Below are positions 1 through 11,633 of a stretch of DNA of 64,000 bases, piece after piece. The notes under the pieces were generated by a model, which saw nothing but the letters and a program-made list of their open reading frames with translations, made no database searches and was not told the origin of the DNA. Position 1 is the first letter of the stretch. Each line of letters begins with the position of its first letter. The stretch comes from Guadua angustifolia (taxonomy: Eukaryota > Streptophyta > Magnoliopsida > Poales > Poaceae), in assembly GCA_036346375.1 (NCBI GenBank), contig CM070520.1:49681854-49745853 (forward strand), written 5' to 3'. The position numbers were made by a program, and so were the translations under genes.

Positions 1-987
1 ATCCACTTCTCCTTTTGCCAAGTCTCCACTCTTTATCAGCCCCTGCATCGAATTGCAAATGTGAGCAACCGATCCGGTATCATATACCCAAGAGGTAAGA
101 TTAGAAGTAGCCAGATTAATTTCTACAACATGAATACCTGAAGTAGAAGTCACACTCCATTCTTCTTATATGCCAGGTACTTCGCACAGTTTCATTTCCA
201 ATGTCCTAACTTCTTGCAATAAAAGCACTGAGTATCAGGTTTAGGGCCAGTCTTAAGCTTCTCAAGCTTCTGCTTCTCAACTTGAACCTTGTCCTTGCCC
301 TTTCCTTTGTCCCAGCCTTAGCCTTCTGCTTCTTGAAGGCAGTGGTTTTCTGAACCATCATCACATGATTAGTTTTTTTCTTTATGCTCTCCTCAGCAGA
401 CTTGAGCATCCCATGTAGCTCGGTCAGGGTCTTCTCCATGCTATTCATATGAAAATTCATAATGAACGGCTCAAAACTCTGAGGCAGAGACTGGAGAATT
501 ACATCCGTAGCCAAACCAAGGCTAAGGGGAAACTCAAGCTTTTCCAATCTTCCAATGTAACCAATCATCTTGATTACATGAGGGTGGACCGACTTCCTTC
601 ACCAAATGCAAGCAAACAAAAGCTTCGAGATACCATACCTCTCAGCTCTAGCTTGGTTCCCAAACATGTCCTTTAAGCCCACAATCATATTGTAAGCATC
701 CTGTTCCTCATATTGCTTTTGAAGCTTAGAGTCCATGGTGACAAGCATGAGACAGCTGACCTCTAAAGAGGCATTAAGATGTTTTTCATACTCAAATTAT
801 CATTTGCGAGAAGCATTTTCTACCGTTCATCGAGAATTGGACTCTCTAGAACATAGTCTTTCTTTTCATGCTTGAGAACAATTCTCAGGTTGCGATACCA
901 ATCCACAAAATTTGTTCCATTAAGTTTTTCCTTTTTCCAAAACCGATCTCAAAGCATAACCAGGTGCAGCAGGAGTAACAGGTGCCA
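1..987 (-). pseudogene. Ty1/copia gag and start of protease, partial and broken
   Basis: Reading leftward from about 987, the frame opens with a typical copia Gag N-terminus (MAPVTPAAPGYALRS, then a stretch containing NFVDWYRNLRIVLKHEKK). A UBN2-type Gag body follows at 568-206 (LPQSFEPFIMNFHMNSMEKT). A CCHC zinc knuckle (CFYCKKLGHWK-stop-NC) lies at about 186-225, and an aspartic protease start with the DTG motif (WVYDTGSVAHICNSMQ) at about 40-110. Gag packages the RNA and the protease cleaves the polyprotein. In the knuckle the codon at 192-194 is TGA, between the His and the last Cys, so this copy cannot make an intact Gag-Pol. There are further frameshifts between 570 and 990. The element continues beyond the left edge, so pol and the 3' LTR are not visible. 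The family call is firm; the lineage is not resolved. Confidence 0.85.
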
Positions 988-2564
988 TTGAACTACAACA
1001 AAAACATGCAAAGTTTCTAAGCACTATGTTTATTTAAAACTTTCATTAAACATTTTAATAAAAGACACTCCTATCATGTGCCCCCTTTATGGACACATAG
1101 TGAGTATTCAAGATCCATATTCATCAAACACTAGTGAGCTTTGGCATCACTACTAGAAATTTAATGACATAGGTAAGCAACATCTTTGCTAATTACATCT
1201 TATGTAATTCTTGTTGGTTGAGCATGAAAACAAGTAATGAATGCCTCCGTCAACTCGACTCATGGCCAGGTCAACGCTCACATGAGGGAGGGAGCACTTC
1301 CCGTTTCAGGGTGCCAATTAAGAAACCTAGCCTCATGTGTGTTTTCCTAGACACAATTGTCTTGTATTTGTTCCTTCATTACTGAAATCAAAACTCAACC
1401 ACTTATGTCCTCAAGCCCAAAACCGTTTTGATAGCTTGATTAAATCTACCATTGTTATGCGTGATGTGTCCAACACGTCCCTATCATCTATTAAGATAGT
1501 CATTGATATACTACTTTGGCAAATATATCAATAATGATCTAAATTCTTGATAGGTGCAACAATAGGTGGACATATTTGATTTAAAATTTGTTTAACTATG
1601 GGAATGAACAATATCTACTATGAACATGGCATCACATGCAATGAGCATAAAGAAAATAGCAAAGATTAAACACACATCCACAGAAAATCAAGATTAAGCT
1701 GTGAAATAGTATGGCCTTTAGCATTAGGATCTTCATCATCATGCTTGTTGGTTCACTTGGCCATCTTACTTGATTGTTCACCTAGCCATCATGCTTGATT
1801 GCCATCATCTTCATCATTGTAGATGCAACTCCTTATAGCTTAGATAATGAAATTTACATGAATGTTTCAAACATCACAAGTCGACACGCAGGCCATTATA
1901 CAACTTTGATAATGAAATAGCCTTATGGCTTGACACGGCATGCAGGCCATGTAAACATTACATGCATCACATACACATAGGCCATACTATTTCACATATA
2001 ACATCCTGCAAAAAGAATTAAACAAAGCGATTCTACGGTGTCAGGGTTCCAAGGGGCAGCGCCCCTGGTGACGGCCCTTGGAAATTTTTTTAGAGGCATG
2101 TCTTCTGCCAAAGGAAAACGTCCTCAAAATTTCCACGGATCAATCAAATTGACCCAATCTGATTCAATCTGATTGGCTTGGTCCCATATGGTCGCAATGC
2201 GTAGACCCTGATGGCGGTAACCCGACCGGTAAGAACAACGTCGTACTGAGCGGACTCACCCAAATCAAGATTGAATCGATTGCACTTCCTCTCGATTCAA
2301 TCTGATTGGCTCGGTCCCATATGGTCGCGATCGTAAACCACGATGGCGGTAACTCGACCGGTAAGGGCAACGCTGCATCATGAACGGACTCACCCAAATC
2401 AAGAGTGAATCGGATTGCACTTCCCACAAACCCTAAACTGATTGATCTCATCGATTGCTGCCACCACCAATTCATCACATGAACCGGTAGAACATGTAAT
2501 AGATCTAATCTACTATCGTCACATATCGCATATGTAACATCCAGATCACAAATCTAAGCGAGAT
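988..2564 (-). other. Untranslated leader of the copia element
   Basis: This 1.6 kb stretch lies between the primer binding site and the gag start and has no credible coding frame. It is AT-rich near gag and contains a tandem duplication next to the PBS (listed separately). Short open frames here do not resemble any family I recognise. Confidence 0.6.
2161..2427. repeat. Tandem duplication of about 130 bp in the copia leader
   Basis: Two diverged units, about 2161-2291 and 2293-2427, share the segments GATTCAATCTGATTGGC, GGTCCCATATGGTCGC, GATGGCGGTAAC and GGACTCACCCAAATCAAGA in the same order. The repeat lies within 400 bp downstream of the primer binding site in element orientation. Confidence 0.85.
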
Positions 2565-2577
2565 GGCTCTGATACCA
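2565..2577 (-). other. Primer binding site, tRNA-Met type
   Basis: The minus strand reads TGGTATCAGAGCC, the initiator tRNA-Met primer binding site used by most plant Ty1/copia elements. It is one base from the LTR end at 2579, which fixes the element orientation as minus and identifies the adjacent LTR as the 5' LTR. Confidence 0.92.
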
Positions 2578-2578
2578 C

Positions 2579-3949
2579 TGTTGGGGAACGCGGTATGCTA
2601 CGCTAGCATAAATTAAAATTTCTACCGCATAACCAGAAAAGCTACTCGCAAAAAGGGGATCATAGATTGGATTACCACTAGACGCGCAATTGCGGAATCC
2701 TTCGCGCGTTGATGTAGTGGATCGTCCTCGCCGTGGATCATCCTCACACAGATCGTCCTCGCTGCGGATCGTCCCGCCATGCGGTTCGTCCTTACCACGC
2801 CGCAAAGAGGCAATGACGTCACCACGCAAGAGCCCACACATCCGGGATGGAACGCCGTGCGTCGGCGTGCAAGCACCGTATCGCTCAGCAGGGGCAATGA
2901 GAGGTGGAGGCTAGGGTTCTGGACGTTAACAACAACTCTCACGCCCACCCTTCTCCTCTCCTTATATAGCCATGCGACGAATCCCTAAGCCAGGGCCCAT
3001 CAGCGCGTTAAGCCCACGAGGTCCATTAATTATGGATCCAATCTGAATTAATGCGTCCTAACCCGTTAAGTGTGTGACCCTGTAGGTTCATGTACATTTG
3101 GACATAGATTCAAAAAACCCTTTTCCAATCCAATAGCTGGTAGCGGTTCCTTGCAGAGCATGTCAACTCCCAAATGCATATGATCAAATCGGATAGAACC
3201 TTTCAAAAGTACTCATGTAATAATCCCTTTGCCAAACTATATGAAGATCGAACTCAAGGCGAGAAGTATGTCATCATTTGACAGTTCAATCCATCTCTCG
3301 TATCCGTGATATATTAATAAATAGTGATTGACTTCTCAATCATGGCATGGCCATGCACTTCCTTAATCATATCACACGAGTGGCCTAGACATATATCTCT
3401 GTTACACTGGAGTGGCAAATTCCATCTTGACTGCCCACTTCCCTCTGCATGTTTCATAGCAAACATGAAAGCTACCTTTATAACTATCCGGTTAGGAAAT
3501 AGCGTTTGGTGGCCCCAAGGTAAACTATTACATATGTAGGGAATGTGACAATCTCAGTCTAAGGATCATACATCCACTATGTATGAGATACACCGATGAC
3601 ACATAAGAATGTAACATTCTCGCGAGTTGTCCCATTGCGGTCTATCTAACCCATGTTCTTCATCATGAGTTCACAATGTATTGATGATATCTCCATATCC
3701 CATGATCTATGAAACATGATCATCGGTCAATACATGTGCCGATCTATTCATCGTTGTCCTATACGATGATACCCGATCGAGAGATACTTATGAAATTATA
3801 TCAATAAGTAGAGAGTTTCATAAGCAAGTCACATACTTATCGATCAATATAATGATATGCATTCATTGGACCAATAATCATATTATTATTCATAAACATA
3901 GTTATGTTACAATCATCTATATGATCGCCTCAAGGGCATAACACTAACA
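2579..3949 (-). mobile_element. 5' LTR of the minus-strand copia element
   Basis: The LTR of 1371 bp is bounded by TGTTGG and CTAACA on the plus strand, the expected TG...CA with short inverted ends. It abuts the primer binding site. A TATA box in element orientation (TATATAAG on the minus strand) lies at about 2963-2970. The R/U5 side carries a 16-bp minisatellite at 2718-2797. The five bases after the LTR are ATTGC, one half of the expected target-site duplication; the other half is outside the window. The insertion went into or next to the 3' part of a gypsy element. Confidence 0.9.
2718..2797. repeat. 16-bp minisatellite in the copia LTR
   Basis: Five consecutive 16-bp units related to TGGATCGTCCTCGCCG are visible, the last two more diverged. 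They lie on the transcribed side of the TATA box. Confidence 0.75.
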
Positions 3950-4099
3950 ATTGCAGTTCACGGTCCGAGAACAGGTCCACACCCTTCGGCTTGTATTCAG
4001 ACCGGTTGCCTTTATCCTGGAGGTCACTGGCTCTACTTGGGTCACTTGGTCTACCAGATCGACTTTGAGCAAGAACGGTCTCTTGACCTTACCCTGGCA

Positions 4100-4380
4100 A
4101 AAGAAGTAAGATGGTGTGCACTGCTACGATCAGCGCATTAACTGCAATCTCTTCGCAGACATGCATCTCAATCGGTATGATCTAGGGAGCTCCTTATTGG
4201 GGACCTAGTCCTAAGATGAATTCAGGGCTTGTCCAACACCAACAAGTTATCCCCGCGGTAGGAGGGCCCCTATAGAGTTATTTCAACAGATCACACGGGG
4301 CTTACCGGCTAGCGATGCCCGATGGCAGAGAGCTCTCGAGCTCGTGGAACATTGATCAGCTTCATAAATTCTATGTGTAA
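4100..4380 (+). pseudogene. C-terminal end of Ty3/gypsy pol (integrase tail)
   Basis: The plus strand encodes the decayed end of a gypsy integrase. One frame gives SRELLIGDLVLR followed by a stop. NTNKLSPR and EGP come next with Trp changed to stop. A shifted frame then gives RLAMPDGRELSSSWNIDQL and ends HKFYV-stop at 4378-4380. The order GDLVLR, KLSP(R/K)WEGP, (N/S)WNI..L..FY is the standard end of Tat-type gypsy integrases. The nested gypsy element at 33528 ends the same way (SYNIELLRKFYP). This fixes the orientation of the fragment 3950-9000 as plus. Everything 5' of this point has been lost or displaced by the copia insertion. Confidence 0.8.
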
Positions 4381-4439
4381 CGCCTTTGTCTCAAACTCCA
4401 ATAAAGTTTATTATTCATTGGCTATGTTGGTCTCTATGT

Positions 4440-4440
<1 letters not shown>

Positions 4441-4471
<31 letters not shown>

Positions 4472-4472
4472 T
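4441..4472. repeat. (CTTT)n microsatellite
   Basis: Eight uninterrupted CTTT units lie just downstream of the gypsy pol stop. Confidence 0.95.
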
Positions 4473-5028
4473 CATATTTCGTACTGAATTCGAATATGAG
4501 ATTCTTTCTTAATCCGACCAACGTATGAGTGCTTTAGATCTTGACTCAAATGTTGCGAGCTTAAAATTCACCCCCAGGGGTTGAGCTACTTGTAAGCCGA
4601 ATCTCTTCACATCCCAGCTCCTCCTGCGCTAGGGTTCGAACTAAGTCCACATTTGAAACCATCGAGCAAGCATGAATCAAGGTCGGGATTCGAGAATCTA
4701 ATCTAAGAATGACCTTAACACTCTCGAGGCTAAGTCTCTTCTTATACGCCTGTGTTGTGCTTAACAGTTCTCCCTATGGATTTTTTCTCGACCTTGCTGG
4801 TCGTGGCTTTTGCAGGTTTCTAAGTTTGCGCCCAAGGCCGGCGTTGCTCGACCTTGGTCCCAACGGGGGCTGGACGAGGATACACTACCTCTGAAAAAAG
4901 GCTAAGTACACAACAACAAAAAATAATAGGAACAAACAGAGACACAAGCTCATTTCGCCAAAATGACTTTGTTTCATTAATATTTATCTTACTACCTTCT
5001 ATTTACAAGTTGTCAGGTCTAACCCTAA
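4473..5028. other. Spacer between gypsy pol and antisense gene
   Basis: No coding frame or repeat is recognisable. In element terms this is non-coding sequence between the pol stop and the 3' end of the antisense gene. Confidence 0.4.
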
Positions 5029-7970
5029 CTACAGGTCGGCCATGTCGCGGGCAAGTTTTTCTTGCTCAAGCTCGGCAACCTTAGCCCTTAAGGCTGACAG
5101 CTCGCCTTGGAGATGAAGGGCTTCGGCAGCGGCGTTGGCGACGCGGCTTCGTTCATCCTGGAGTTGGGCCAGAGCGCTCTTCGCCGTCTTGGTCGCCAGC
5201 CCCAGCTTCTCCTTGAGCTCGACGACTTTAGCCTCGAGCTTAGTGGAGGCCTTCGTCGGGACGGCCGCTTGGTTCGTAACTGCCTTCATCATCTCCTCCA
5301 CCTTGGCTCGTTAAACCCGAGCGCTCGTCGATCAAGACGCGCTCCACTTCCACGGCCTTGTGTGCATGGTCGCGTTCGGTGTTGACGGCCTGGTCGAGTT
5401 CGGATGCATGGGTGACCTTGAGAGTCTTCATCGTCTGGCGAAGGGCAGCAAGCTCAGCAGAGTGGGCCGCCGCTTTGCGCCTGGCCTCCTCTTGCTCGAT
5501 CTCCAAGGTCTCTATGAGCCTAAACCGCTGCTTCTCCCGCTCTTCCACCAAGTCAAAAAAGATCTTCAGTGCATCGGAATGCGTTTGAAGACCTTGCAGC
5601 CCTTGGGCGACAAGTTTGATGGCCTGCGGAATTCGAAAGAAACATAGTCTTTGTCAAAAAAAAAGACTCAAACTAAGATTCAACAAGAGCAAGAGGAAGC
5701 TTCGTACCTGGCTAAGCCGGCCCTCGAAGTGCACGCGGTGAGGTTCAATGGGCTTGTTTGGCTCGACGCCTCAGCGCGATGTCGCCCTCTGCCACTCTTG
5801 GGTTCGGGCGAAGATCTTCAGGCACTTTGCCGGCGGCGACCTCGTCTCGGGCTTCCTCCCCCGGAGGGCTCGACCTGCCCCTGGGCTCGGTTCCGACAAC
5901 CGAATCGGCCTTGACCTCCATGGTCGGAGCATCTTCAGCTTCCCCTCCCGCGGAGGCCTTGGCCCGGTCTTCAGCACGACCTTCCGTGATGACCCCAGCC
6001 AAAACGCGGTCGACCTCAATGGCCGGGGTTGCCCCGACCTCGATAGTCGGGACGACCACAGCAGGCATGGCTTGGGTGGCCTCGGCCGCAGTGGCTGAGA
6101 CATCTTGAGCATCGTCCTCTGTAGCAGCTTGAGCCGGGCTGGCGTCGATTTCCGAGGCCACGGTGTCATGGGCGTCGACTTCATCGGTCGTGGGCGAAGA
6201 CTCGTCCTCGACCGGGTCGTCGAGACCTTGCTCGAATTCGCCGGCCATGACCCAGCTTTGTGGGCCCGAGGGGGCGCGACCCTGGCTCGCGTGCTAATGG
6301 GGCACCAGCTCATAGGAGGCTTCTTCTTCCTCCTCGGACTCGGACTCACCCTGGACAACAGCCATGGTCAGGATGGGCAAGGGTTGAGCTTGAGCACTCA
6401 AAGTCTACGACAAGGAAAAACTACTAAGCAAAAGGGAAAAGGGAAACCAAGTAATTGAAGAGATGATGGCGTACCTGAGTCAATAGTCTCCATTTCGCAG
6501 GGGGCTGGTGAGGACCTCGGCGCCCCGAGGGTGAAGAGGCACCCCTCCTTCGGGTACCTCGAGCTAGAGACCTCAGAGCCTACGGTGGCTCCAAGTCGCC
6601 CGTTGCAAAAGACCTAGGGACCTTTGGTTGGGGCCCTTGGGTCGCCTGAGGGCTTGAAGTCCTGGCGGTGGCCGCAGCACTTTGCTGCTGCAAGGAGAGA
6701 GATATGTTAGAAAGCGAAGGAGCACGAACAAGAGCTTGGGGGCTCGACCATGGGAAAACTTACCATTGTGCGGTCGCCCCATTCGACGTGCTGTTTCTTC
6801 AAATCCTTGACGCCTGCTCCATCCAGGGGTGGCCTCTTGCTCGCCTTCTTGCCCTTGCTCGCCCTGGGCAGCGGCAGCATCCTCTTCGCCGTTTGAAACA
6901 ACTCTTGGTTGTCCTGCGAGCGCATCTAAAGATCAAGGAAAGCCCAAAGCGTTCACGAGCTAAGTCCTGACACAAAATGACTTACCTCGGCGCTCCAACG
7001 CAGCATGTTCTTTGGGACGGGGTCGTCGATGGTGAAGTCGTGCGTTGCCTTCCTGAACATCTCGTTCATCCTGGTTGCAATCTAGGATTCCTTCGGCGCT
7101 TCTGGAAGGGCAAGGTCGTAAGAGAAGTCCAAAGATCGAACTCGATCAAGCTTCAGAACAGGAAGAATTACCAGATGTACCCTCCCGAGTAAGGTCGTCA
7201 TGACCTTTAATCTCGTAGAACAGGTGCACCCTCTTTCGCAGAGGGAACACCCGGTTCCACAGAAAGTCATTGGCGATAGCCTGCCTGGTGAGGCCGCACG
7301 TGGCACAGATATGGATGGCAGCGATGGTCTCCTGGTCGATCTCCGTGTCGCCGCCTGCGTACGTCTCTTCTTGCCGTGATGGGGTTCCACAGACGCTAAC
7401 GCCATCTTCGCCCCTCTTCAGGTAGAACCACTGCTCGGTCCACGGACCGAGGGAGTCCCGAGAGCGGATTTGGGGGAAGGACCAAGGAAGCCCTCCCCAC
7501 AGTCAGAAGTAGAAGCATTCGACCATGGGGCCCTTCCCGGTGTGGAACAAGGAAAAGAAGTGGAAGAAAAGAGAGGGGTAGGGAAGGATCCCAAAGAACC
7601 CCTCGCACAAATGGAAGAAGATGGAAAGGAGGAGGATCGAATTTGGCACTAGATTGATAAGTTCTATCTCGCATTGGGCGAGAACTGACGCCATGAAGTC
7701 ACCCTCCGGCGTCCGCAGGCCGAAGAGCATGTAATGCTTGGCCGACGAGCTCACATCATCCGGGTCTGCGTCTCGGCTCTCCACCGGTAGCCGCCACGTC
7801 ATTTGGGTCCCAAGAACCCTAGGCCTTCGAGCTCCTTCATCCTCGTCATAGATAGAGAGCTCTTTCTGAGCTTGGCCATGGCGGTCGTTTGATGTTTGGT
7901 CGGAAGAAGAAGAGGTGGCTTGAGCAGAAGGTGGGAGGCGAAGGTTGCAGGAAGGTCGAGAGTTTTCCAA
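5029..7970 (-). pseudogene. Spliced antisense accessory gene of a gypsy element (Transposase_28 family plus coiled coil)
   Basis: This gene runs opposite to its host element. Exon 1 (about 7970-7172) carries the Transposase_28 signature: NLVPNSILLLSIFFHLCEGF then LPYPSLFFHFFSLF, and later EQWFYLKRGE and IANDFLWNRVFPLRKRVHLFY. It has an in-frame TGA near 7507 where Arg is expected. A likely start is the ATG at 7880 (context GCCATGG), which needs one frameshift to join the domain. Introns with GT..AG ends are visible on the minus strand at about 7171-7082, 6985-6926, 6763-6688, 6474-6405 and 5707-5624. Later exons encode a charged Ala/Glu/Pro-rich region (6248-5745) and a long coiled coil (5620-5029) ending ARDMADL-stop. 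Further stops near 6585 and 6290 and a frameshift near 5300 make this copy inactive. The family is annotated as transposon-associated; its biochemical role is not established. Confidence 0.75.
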
Positions 7971-8302
7971 GGCCGCTGTTGGCTCGGGTTTTGTAAGCCT
8001 TGTTCGTTGCCGGCTAAAGGCTAAGGCATCTCAAAAGGCATGCCGGTGGCGATTTTACAGGCGTAATTAAGGATTGGGCGGCAGGATCGAGGTGTTACAG
8101 ACAGTTCCGCTGCTCGATCGAGTCCGTACCAAGATTCTAAAGTCCTAGGGGTGCCAGGTGTAACGACGCTGAAGCCCTTTCGTTGGTCTCCGCTCGATCT
8201 CGACCTTGAGCTCAGGGTGACCAGAAGATCGACCCTTTTGTCCATATTGTGAGGCTCGAGGTCGTTCCAAGTGTCTTACATGACCTTGAGCCTCGGGGGC
8301 TA

Positions 8303-9000
8303 GCCGACGAGGACTGAGAAATCTCTGACAAGTCAAAGCATGGTCAACGGGGCCCCTAGCTCGGAGTTGAGCGGCAAAGTCTCTGACCATGACCTGGGCT
8401 GCGTGGCTCCCGCACAACCTCGAGCTTGGGGGGGCAAGGATTCGACTCCCGCACGACCTCGAGCTTGGGAGGCACGGATTCAGCTCTCGCTGGGGAAGTT
8501 TAGCTCGGGACCCAAGACGTGCGTTTACTCGACAGTTACCGAAGACCTTGAATGCCAGAATTAAAGCAGATGTGGATGGTAGATGCGGGACAATTACAAC
8601 CCACCTTCAGTGCGCCACTACTCTGGGTATCTCTCGACTGCTTTACGTAACAATGGGAGAGGTATAAAACCCCCCGAGGCAGATCGGCAGAGAAGGAGGG
8701 CAATCCAAGCAACAAAGCAGTAGACACCAAAAACGTAGAGCTCACTAGATCTCGAGCTAGAGAGCAAACACTTGTACTAAAACATAGTGAGATTTCTCGC
8801 CTCAGGGCAAGACTGGAGTAGAGCTTTTACCTTCATAGGGGCTCGAACCAGTATAATCCTCTGTGTCTGGCCTGCTTTTCTCTTTCCCTCGACCAGCGAA
8901 ACGACGAACCTATCCTTTCGGTGAGGGAAGCTCATTTTGGGTTCCCCATTCACACTAACCCCATTACTCATTTGTGGTTCGACGATCCCGATCGTCGACA
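8303..9000 (+). mobile_element. 3' LTR of the plus-oriented gypsy element
   Basis: A purine tract (CCTCGGGGGCTA, about 8291-8302) resembles the polypurine tract of Tat-type gypsy elements. About 360 bp further on is a plus-strand TATA box (GGTATAAAACCCC, near 8660), followed by R/U5-like sequence that ends GATCGTCGACA at 9000. Orientation agrees with the pol tail at 4380. The outer end is well supported; the inner start is less certain because the first bases are not a clean TG. No second LTR is in the window. Confidence 0.6.
8405..8487. repeat. Tandem repeat of about 40 bp inside the LTR U3
   Basis: Two adjacent units share CTCCCGCAC(A/G)ACCTCGAGC followed by TTGGG and GGCA. They lie between the putative polypurine tract and the TATA box. 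Confidence 0.6.
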
Positions 9001-9159
9001 CCACCTATTATTGATAATGTGGGGACAGGGATCGCGATCCCCGACGGGGGCAATATTTTCCCTAATAAACCCCCTGTGGGGAGAGATTTCCCCCGTCCCT
9101 GTCCCCTAATAGGGGAATTCCCAACGGGGAAACAAGGATCGGGGCCCTATTGCCATCCC
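9001..9159. other. G/C-tract-rich spacer, unassigned
   Basis: Runs of G and C in partly palindromic order (for example GGGATCGCGATCCC near 9028) suggest a transposon terminus, but no family could be assigned. Confidence 0.3.
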
Positions 9160-10087
9160 TACTTAGGTCTAAATCCCACTCTTCCCCTCCAACCCTTCCT
9201 TGTCTCCATGGCTCCATCTCTACCATGCCCACCTCCTCCACCTGGCACCTACCACCACCTTCACCTCTGTCATCCCCACCTCCACGCCTACTATTGCTTC
9301 CTCCATCACCCCTATTTGGTATCCACTGCAGCCTCTCTAGTTAGCCTTGACCTCAAGCCCTAGTGCCACCACTAACACGCAAAAGGAAATCATTGCCTCT
9401 GACTCCTAGTTAGCCATCACCCGCCGTGGAGCATCCCCCACCATCCACTACTTACCATGCCGCTTCCTAGTCCCAATCCAAATCTAGATTTGGATCTCTA
9501 GCACCACCTCTTCTGGTCACCTTTCGTCATGGACCAGAGGGCCTCCTCCTAACCCCGAACTACTGCGATGTGCCTACTCCACTCCCCTGTGTTAGAATCA
9601 TCTAGTGCTCTCTCACACACACAATGTAAAGATTCAATTACTGTAACACGATCCTGTGTATGAAATATGTTGTAGTTTTTTCTTTCATAATTCAGACATG
9701 CCTAATTGGAAATTTTCATAGTTTCTAAGGACAACCCAAGTTTAACATGACAAAACTGGAAAAATAATTATAATCACACACTAATGAAATGTCACACCAC
9801 AACTTATGGACCTAAGGACATCTTGAAGCTAGGAAATGATAAGTAATTATTATTCACCCTTCATTTATGTTTTAATATTTATGCAACTTTAACATAGTAG
9901 AAGCATCTCCCGAGAAATAATTGTTCCACACATATGGTTCCTCATGTTGCAAGCATTCCATTTTGCTCCTCATCCGTGCCTTGCCACTATTCTATCGCAC
10001 GGCATCATGCCGAGGACGCTACCTCCTGTAGGCTGTAGCTCTTCGCCTCTCCCTCTCTATTATTAACCGTGCAACTAAGGAAGAAGA

Positions 10088-11633
10088 TTGAAAGACCAAA
10101 AATGGCGATCAGAGGAGGGTGAATGATCAATTGTAATTTTTCCCTAAAGAAAACAACAAAATCCTCACTTGGAGCAGAAATGGAAAATTTTAGAATAACT
10201 TAGTTTGGGGCGGCGCTACTGCAGTTATAATGGAGGTAGTATCAGATAAACAGTAAAAATAGGGTGAACAGTAAAATCAACACAAGTTCAAATCTAAGAA
10301 TATATGTAACTTTTGATTGGATGATCCAAAAATGTGAAATTTTGTATGTGCCTTCCTATAGATGTCAGGAATCTATTTCAACCTTCAATCACAAAGATTA
10401 ACATTAAAGTTCTAACCTTTTTCCAAATTAAAAAGGTGCACAAAATCGGGTCAAATACAAGATCTTCACCCTATGCTTGTTCATGGGGATTTAATGATTG
10501 AGATAACTTTAGATGATCTCCCACAAACTACAGCAAACAAGAACACCAAAGGATTAACCCTCAAAAGCTCAAGAACATGATTCACCATAAACCATTCTTC
10601 TCAAGGCAAAAAAAAACTGGTTTCTTGAGAAATCTCTTGATGATCATATGAGAACTTGTCTAGATGATTAGGATATAATCTACAAAGGATTCATCCATCA
10701 ATCATTCATCCTTAGCAATACAAGATCAAGAGAAAAAGAAACCAAATAGAGAGCAAGAACTCAAGAAAGAAGGAGATCAAAACAAGAGGCAAATCCTTAG
10801 CTCGAATTTGATTTTCATTTCAGATCAAGAAGGGCGATTACAAAGCCTCTCTAAAGAGGGTAAAGCTCTCAAGGAGCACTCACACAGATACACACAAGAA
10901 AACTAAAATCTTATAGAAACTCTAATCCTTCTACAAGAGCTTCCTTCCCTCTATACCTCTCAAGCCTTTATATAGAAGAGGGAACCCGTCTAGTTACACA
11001 AGTGGGTACCATCCATATTTAAGTAGGCTAACCCACCAACCCAACATATAACGAGTTTTACACACTTACACGTACGCTTTTTAAAACAGTCTTCTTCATG
11101 ACACTCCAATTTGCTTCATGAGTCCAAATCCGCGTGCATGCTCTCTTTGGTTTGACCTAAACTACTTAGGTCAGAGCCACGGTTTTTCAAACCGCCTTCA
11201 TCCCCGATAATAGCCAAATTTCCAATTTGCTCCACTACTGGTCTTTTCCTTCGACTTGAAGTATCGTCCATATTTCGACACCTTCCACGTGGTCCTAATA
11301 ACTTGTCGTTGAGCCTCTCACACATCTGGACTCCCCCGAACCATCCTCACCTGTAAACGGGCCCAAGTCATTTAGTGCACAATATATTCTTCTTCTTTGA
11401 CCATGACGCTTTTGGCTTTCTTAATCGTTCTGGACCTCAGCTTCTCCTTGAGCCTACTCTCGATCCACCTTGCCGTTACCCATCATGTGCAACAACAATA
11501 GCTCCTTGTCTTCTTGGCTTACACCAACTTCCCGACCTTAGTAATCTTTGGCGTTACCTTGATCGTCTGGACCTCAGCTCTCCTACCCTAGTCCCGGTCT
11601 CTTCCGCCTCACCATGACCTAGTACTGAAGTTT
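10088..11633 (-). mobile_element. Probable solo or truncated copia LTR inside copy 1
   Basis: Read on the minus strand, this region has the layout of a Sirevirus-like copia LTR. A possible TGTAAAACTTC start lies at 11633, and a TATA box (TATATAAAG) at about 10966-10974. A transcribed part follows, and the end ATTCACCCTCCTCTGATCGCC near 10115 resembles the conserved 3' end of such LTRs. The TATA region is kept in copy 2 (near 27645). Both boundaries are approximate and no target-site duplication was found. Confidence 0.45.

Noticed and set aside
9150..9363. Pro/His-rich frames
   Set aside because: They fall in the duplicated non-genic segment and the frame is not kept in the second copy (24584-24847 differs in frame and sequence).
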